Shown: in pieces, positions 6,208 to 9,495 of the stretch
Layout: each line of letters opens with the position of its first letter
How positions within the stretch are numbered: position 1 is the stretch's first letter
The notes under the pieces: model-generated
Told to the model about the DNA's origin: nothing
The model's database searches: none
The model's input: the letters and a program-made list of their open reading frames with translations, nothing else
Translations under genes and position numbers: made by a program
Assembly (NCBI GenBank): GCA_024640185.1
Contig: JAHEFN010000072.1
Coordinates: 1-9,495 of the forward strand
Origin: Gemmatimonadota bacterium
GTDB taxonomy: Bacteria > Gemmatimonadota > Gemmatimonadetes > Gemmatimonadales > GWC2-71-9
Length of the DNA: 9,495 nt
Direction: 5' to 3'

Positions 6208-6254
6208 GTATTTGGGCATGTGAGTGCCGTGAGAGTCCCCAATACGCCCCCCCC
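6208..6254 (+). promoter_or_regulatory. Leader hairpin and C8 tract upstream of the DsbA-like gene
   Basis: GTATTTGGG (6208-6216) pairs with CCCCAATAC (6237-6245) with one mismatch, around a 20-base loop containing GTGAG twice. A run of eight C (6247-6254) follows. GCCCCC (6246-6251) is complementary to GGGGGC (6290-6295), which abuts the SD AGGAG (6296-6300), so an alternative fold could mask translation initiation. No known riboswitch class is recognised. Confidence 0.35.
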
Positions 6255-6295
6255 AAGCTGGCCCGATTCTCGGTCGCCATGCTTTCGGAGGGGGC

Positions 6296-6300
6296 AGGAG
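6296..6300 (+). promoter_or_regulatory. Ribosome binding site deciding the DsbA-like start
   Basis: AGGAG stands 9 bases before ATG 6310, and the purine-rich stretch starts at 6287. It rejects the in-frame ATG at 6190, which would add 40 Pro/Arg-rich residues before the membrane anchor. Confidence 0.75.
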
Positions 6301-6309
6301 CAGAGGCAG

Positions 6310-6984
6310 ATGGCCGGTCAAAAGGGCTTCTACAGGATCATGATTGTCGTCGCCATCGCAGGGGTGGCGTGGCTCGGCTGGCGCGTGATGGCTGGACCCA
6401 CGCTTCCGGTCACGGTCGCCAGCGGTGTCCCTGACACCACGGGCTTCACGGGATACCTGATCGGCGACGCCAGCGCCCCGATCGAGATCGTGGAGTACGC
6501 CGACTTCCAGTGCCCGGCATGCGCGGGATTTGACCAGGTGCAGTACCCGGATGTGAAGTCACGGCTGGTCGATGCGGGGAAGGCGAAGTTCCGGTACCGG
6601 GACTTCCCGCTGGAGATCCACCCGGAGGCACGTTTGGCGGCCCACGCAGCGGCCTGTGCCGATGATCAGGGCGGCTTCGCGGCGATGAAGGACGCCCTCT
6701 TCCAGCGGCAGACGGCCTGGTCGTTCCAGGGCGACCGCAAGGCCTACGGCATCATGGGTGACCTCGTCAGTCAGCTCGGTCTCGACCGGGGTGGTTGGGA
6801 GGCATGCATGGAGGCGGGTCGTCACGCGGCAAGGATCCAGGCCTCCCTGGAAGAGGGGCAGCGCGTGGGGGTCGGTTCGACGCCGACCTTCCTGATCAAT
6901 GGCCGGCTCTACCCGGGGATGAACTCCGACGCGATGGTCCGGCTGGTTGACTCTCTCGTCACGGCGGCGTCAGCCACGCCGTGA
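6310..6984 (+). CDS. DsbA-family thioredoxin-fold protein, membrane-anchored
   Basis: A 224-residue protein. A short positive N-terminus (MAGQKGFYR) precedes one hydrophobic segment (10-27), an uncleaved anchor or signal peptide that places the domain outside the cytoplasmic membrane. After YLIGDASAPIEIVEYADFQ comes the redox motif C68-P-A-C71, and the cis-proline loop is GSTPTFLING (189-198, T191-P192). This layout is that of the DsbA/BdbD-like Thioredoxin_4 group, which oxidises or exchanges disulfides in exported proteins. Two more cysteines, C116 and C166, may form a structural pair as in related proteins. Direction of catalysis (oxidase or isomerase) cannot be told, and no DsbB or VKOR partner is in the window. 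The stop overlaps the GTG start of kup by 4 bp (GTGA), so the two genes are probably co-translated. Confidence 0.9.
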   Translation: MAGQKGFYRIMIVVAIAGVAWLGWRVMAGPTLPVTVASGVPDTTGFTGYLIGDASAPIEIVEYADFQCPACAGFDQVQYPDVKSRLVDAGKAKFRYRDFPLEIHPEARLAAHAAACADDQGGFAAMKDALFQRQTAWSFQGDRKAYGIMGDLVSQLGLDRGGWEACMEAGRHAARIQASLEEGQRVGVGSTPTFLINGRLYPGMNSDAMVRLVDSLVTAASATP

Positions 6985-8909
6985 GCACCCCCGCTGATTC
7001 GCGGTCGCGCAAGGCGACCGCGGCCCTGGCCTTCGCGGCCCTCGGCGTCGTGTACGGCGACATCGGTACCTCGCCGCTCTACGCCATCAAGGAGTGCTTC
7101 AAGGGGCCCTTCGCGATGGCCATGACCCATGACAACGTCTTGGGCGTCCTCTCGCTGGTCTTCTGGTCGCTGAACTTCGTGGTCTCCTTCAAGTACATCA
7201 TGCAGGTGATGCGGGCCGACAACCGCGGCGAGGGCGGCATCCTCGCCCTCCTCGCGTTGGCGCGTCCCGGTGGAAAGCCCAAGGGCAGGGGGATCATGAT
7301 CCTGCTCGGCCTCTTTGGGGCAGCGCTCCTCTATGGCGATGGCATCATCACGCCTGCCATCTCGGTGATGGGTGCGGTCGAGGGACTCTCCTTCAAGACG
7401 GCGGTCTTCGAGCCCTTCGTGATCCCGTTGGCGATCGTGATCATTTCCGGACTGTTCTTCGTGCAGCGCCGCGGCACCGCCGGGGTGGGGAAGATCTTCG
7501 GCCCGATCACCACGGTCTGGTTCCTCTGCATCGCGGCGCTCGGCATCCGCGGCATCCTGATGAACCCCGCCGTCCTCGCCGCGATCAACCCATGGTATGC
7601 CGTGGAGTTCTTCCTCCGCGAGGGCACCCACGGCATCGTGGTCCTCGCGGCCGTGGTGCTGGTCATCACCGGCGGTGAGGCCCTCTACGCCGACATGGGA
7701 CACTTCGGCTCGCGGCCGATCCGCTGGGCGTGGTTCGGGGTGGTGCTCCCGGCGCTGGTGCTCAACTACTTCGGGCAGGGTGGCTGGCTGCTGAGCAATC
7801 CCGATGCGTTGATGGCGGAGCAGTTCAATCCGTTCTACGCCCTGGTACCGACGTGGGCGATGTACCCGATGATCGTGGTCGCCACCGGGGCCGCGGTGGT
7901 GGCCTCCCAGGCGCTGATTTCCGGGGCCTATTCGCTCACCCAGCAGGCGATGCAACTCGGCTTCGCGCCCCGGATGCGGCTGATCCACACCTCGCATACC
8001 GAGAAGGGGCAGATCTACATGCCCGGGCTCAATGCCGCGTTGTGGGTCGCTTGCATCGCCCTGGTGGTGACCTTCCAGTCGGCCGAGGCGCTGGCCGGAA
8101 CGTACGGCGTGGCGGTGACCCAGACGATGCTGATCACCTCGCTGCTCTTCGCGATCGTGGCCCGGCAGCGCTGGGGCTGGCCGCTCTGGCGGGTGGCGCT
8201 GCTGACGGCGGTCTTCGTGGGCGTCGATGTCGCCTTCGTCGCGGCCAACCTCCTCAAGGTGCCCCACGGTGGCTGGTTCCCGTTGGTGGTCGCCGGACTC
8301 GTGTTCCTGCTGATGACCACGTGGAAGGCCGGGCGCGCCTACGTCACCGCCACCCTCCGCGAATCGTCGTTGCCGCTCGACCTCTTCATCACCGATATCG
8401 CCCGGTCGAAGCCGCACCGGGTCCCCGGCGTGGCGGTGTTCATGACCTCCATTCCCGACGTCGCCCCATCGGTGCTGTTGCATCACCTCAAGCACAACAA
8501 GGTGCTGCATGAGAAGGTGGTCCTGATGACGATGGAGGGTGAGGAGATCCCCATCGTCGCGGACGACGACCGGATCACCGTGATCCCCAAGGGAGAGGGC
8601 ATCTTCGAGGTCATCGCCCGACACGGCTTCATGGAGTCCCCCCAGGTGCCCGAGGTGCTCGAGTCGATCGCGGAGCAGTTGCGGGTCCCTGGAGACGCCA
8701 AGGCGCCGGGCATGGGGATGCGCGAGATCTCGTTCTACCTCGGTCGTGAGACCCTGATCGTCCGGTCGGCGCGGCGTGGCCGGACCCAGATGCCGCCTTG
8801 GCGGGCCCGCCTGTTCAGGGTGATGAGTCGCAACGCCCAGAGCGCCGCGGCCTACTTCGGCCTGCCACCCAACCGGGTGGTCGAGTTGGGGGCCCAGATC
8901 CAGGTCTGA
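6981..8909 (+). CDS. kup: KUP-family potassium uptake protein
   Basis: A complete 642-residue KUP/HAK/KT transporter, close in length to E. coli Kup, importing K+ across the cytoplasmic membrane, in characterised members with protons. The family signature GVVYGDIGTSPLYA (22-35) is intact. VMRADNRGEGGILALLALAR (76-95), LLYGDGIITPAISVMGAVEGL (around 116-136) and TGGEALYADMGHFG (230-243) follow in the expected order. The acidic residues I take to correspond to those important for transport in E. coli Kup (D26, E134, E233 here) are kept, an alignment made by eye. About 12 membrane segments cover the first two thirds, followed by the cytoplasmic C-terminal domain ending in SFYLGRETL and FGLPPNRVVELGAQIQV. 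The start is GTG 6981 inside the DsbA-like stop (GTGA). A heptad repeat array starts 4 bases after the stop. Confidence 0.96.
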   Translation: MSTPADSRSRKATAALAFAALGVVYGDIGTSPLYAIKECFKGPFAMAMTHDNVLGVLSLVFWSLNFVVSFKYIMQVMRADNRGEGGILALLALARPGGKPKGRGIMILLGLFGAALLYGDGIITPAISVMGAVEGLSFKTAVFEPFVIPLAIVIISGLFFVQRRGTAGVGKIFGPITTVWFLCIAALGIRGILMNPAVLAAINPWYAVEFFLREGTHGIVVLAAVVLVITGGEALYADMGHFGSRPIRWAWFGVVLPALVLNYFGQGGWLLSNPDALMAEQFNPFYALVPTWAMYPMIVVATGAAVVASQALISGAYSLTQQAMQLGFAPRMRLIHTSHTEKGQIYMPGLNAALWVACIALVVTFQSAEALAGTYGVAVTQTMLITSLLFAIVARQRWGWPLWRVALLTAVFVGVDVAFVAANLLKVPHGGWFPLVVAGLVFLLMTTWKAGRAYVTATLRESSLPLDLFITDIARSKPHRVPGVAVFMTSIPDVAPSVLLHHLKHNKVLHEKVVLMTMEGEEIPIVADDDRITVIPKGEGIFEVIARHGFMESPQVPEVLESIAEQLRVPGDAKAPGMGMREISFYLGRETLIVRSARRGRTQMPPWRARLFRVMSRNAQSAAAYFGLPPNRVVELGAQIQV

Positions 8910-8913
8910 CGCG

Positions 8914-9032
8914 GAGACCGGAGACCGGAGACCTGAGACCGGAGACCGGAGACCGGAGATCAGAGACCGGAGATCAGAGACCGGAGACCGGAGATCAGAG
9001 ACCGGAACTCAGAGGTCAGAGCAGAGAGACAA
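8914..9032 (+). repeat. Degenerate 7-bp tandem array after kup (GAGACCG/GAGATCA)
   Basis: Seventeen heptads in unbroken 7-base phase follow the kup stop. The thirteen from 8914 to 9004 are GAGACCG (nine), GAGATCA (three) and GAGACCT (one). The last four decay to GAACTCA, GAGGTCA, GAGCAGA and GAGACAA. The final unit (9026-9032) also forms the outer arm of the hairpin that follows. The array is noncoding: frames through it belong to shadow ORFs. Confidence 0.95.
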
Positions 9033-9089
9033 TGTTGCCTGTACCAAGGGCCGGCTCCTCAACGAGGATGCCGGCCCTTGCGTTGTCTC
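9026..9089. terminator. Large nested hairpin, probable kup terminator
   Basis: The core is CAAGGGCCGGC (9045-9055) pairing with GCCGGCCCTTG (9070-9080), an 11-bp perfect stem, topped by TCCTC-AAC-GAGGA (9056-9068) with one bulged T (9069). An outer arm GAGACAA (9026-9032) pairs with TTGTCTC (9083-9089). The 3' side, CGTTGTCT, is only mildly T-rich. Located between the convergent kup and acs genes, it may stop transcription from the plus side and perhaps both. Confidence 0.6.
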
Positions 9090-9340
9090 CCTCGGAGCGT
9101 GGCGTTCCCTGCTTCGTCTTCCGTTGCTCAGCGAAGCGGGGCACCCTCGATGAGCGGAAGGTCGGCTCCTCGCCGCGCGTCACTCGCTCACACACGGAGA
9201 GACCAAGTGCGGCGAGTCCGACCTTCGTGAATCGAGTCGGTGCCGCCTCGGAGCAGAGCAGCGGAAGTACGCGACCCGACGGCTTGGCGAATCGGGTCGG
9301 TACCCCTCTTTGCTGAGCAGCCAGACGGCGTACCTTCGGA
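9090..9340. other. Intergenic region with three inverted repeats, no gene seen
   Basis: No credible coding frame lies here. Three hairpins are visible: CCCTGCTTCG/CGAAGCGGGG (9107-9116 and 9132-9141, one G-U); AAGGTCGG-CTC-CTCGCCGC/GCGGCGAG-T-CCGACCTT (9158-9176 and 9209-9225); and GTAC-G-CGACCCGA/TCGGGTCGGTAC (9267-9279 and 9292-9303, one bulge). GAATCGAGTCGGTGCC (9229-9244) and GAATCGGGTCGGTACC (9289-9304) are near-identical direct copies. Confidence 0.7.
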
Positions 9341-9416
9341 TCGTCTCTCGTCTCTCGTCTCTCGTCTCTCGTCTCTCGTCTCTCGTCTCTCGTCTCTCGT
9401 CTCTCGTCTCTCGTCT
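9341..9416 (-). repeat. Perfect 7-bp tandem array after acs (GAGACGA on the acs sense strand)
   Basis: TCGTCTC on the plus strand is repeated ten times without error (9341-9410), followed by six bases of an eleventh copy. On the acs sense strand it reads GAGACGA and begins on the last base of the TAA stop codon (9416-9418). The perfection implies recent expansion or continuing homogenisation by slippage. Confidence 0.97.
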
Positions 9417-9495
9417 TACTCCTTGTCCTCGTACTCCTGCTTCAGCTTGGCGACCACCAGCGGATCGGCCAGCGTGGTCGTGTCGCCGAGGGTCC
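9416..9495 (-). CDS. acs: Acetyl-CoA synthetase, extreme C-terminus
   Basis: The minus strand from the right window edge reads 25 codons, TLGDTTTLADPLVVAKLKQE then YEDKE, and stops at TAA (9416-9418). The LGDTTTLADP segment is the characteristic C-terminal sequence of AMP-forming acetyl-CoA synthetases, which activate acetate to acetyl-CoA. In that family it follows the acetylatable lysine motif SGKIMRR by a short distance, so the lysine should lie just outside the window. Only the tail is visible, so catalytic residues cannot be checked. The gene converges on kup. Confidence 0.85.
   Translation of the reverse strand, partial: TLGDTTTLADPLVVAKLKQEYEDKE

Noticed and set aside
6909..8624. 571-codon open frame on the minus strand across kup
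   Set aside because: It is antisense to an intact, motif-complete kup. The His/Asp/Glu/Arg-rich low-complexity product is what antisense frames of GC-rich membrane-protein genes give, and no domain is visible.
8798..9316. 172-codon plus-strand frame covering the kup end and the heptad array
   Set aside because: It starts inside kup in another frame and its middle is only the translated heptad repeat (ETGDQRP-type).
9026..9340. Small RNA gene or mobile element remnant between kup and acs
   Set aside because: Hairpins are present but there is no promoter, transposase fragment or target duplication to support either.
8914..9416. CRISPR array
   Set aside because: Units are 7 bp and contiguous with no spacers, and no cas genes are nearby.

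Overview
The window is GC-rich bacterial chromosomal DNA with tightly packed genes and several stop/start overlaps. The eukaryote-like (ALDH4-type) PruA, the TPR/ABC/lipoprotein mix, the very high GC3 and the GAGAC-type heptad repeats in intergenic DNA would fit a Gemmatimonadota-like organism. That is an inference from style and gene content; no rRNA or marker gene is present to prove it.

Layout: 1-639 is the C-terminal part of L-glutamate gamma-semialdehyde dehydrogenase (pruA), followed by a strong hairpin. 727-4496 is a plus-strand gene string with 4-8 bp overlaps at three of four junctions: a TPR protein, an ABC-2-type exporter ATPase, its membrane permease, a CDP-alcohol phosphatidyltransferase and an OsmC-family redox protein, closed by a terminator. 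4575-5669 is a probable envelope lipoprotein with a TolB/PD40-like beta-propeller. It converges on a small unrecognised minus-strand gene (5741-6100) across a shared bidirectional hairpin. That small gene is divergent from a membrane-anchored DsbA/thioredoxin-fold protein (6310-6984), with facing promoters and a structured leader between them. The DsbA-like gene overlaps kup (6981-8909), a complete potassium transporter.

The last 500 bp between kup and the convergent acetyl-CoA synthetase gene (acs, only its last 25 codons seen, minus strand) have no credible gene but are the most structured part of the window. A degenerate 7-bp array (GAGACCG/GAGATCA) starts just after the kup stop, and a perfect 7-bp array (GAGACGA on the acs sense strand) starts at the acs stop codon. 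Between them lie a large nested hairpin and three further inverted repeats. In both transcripts the array reads GAGAC-x-x in the sense direction.

Most genes here are ordinary housekeeping or envelope functions. No defence system, CRISPR array, transposase, tRNA or rRNA was seen. The best candidates for something undescribed are the paired heptad arrays at the 3' ends of two convergent genes, and the orphan small gene with its hairpin-capped start.
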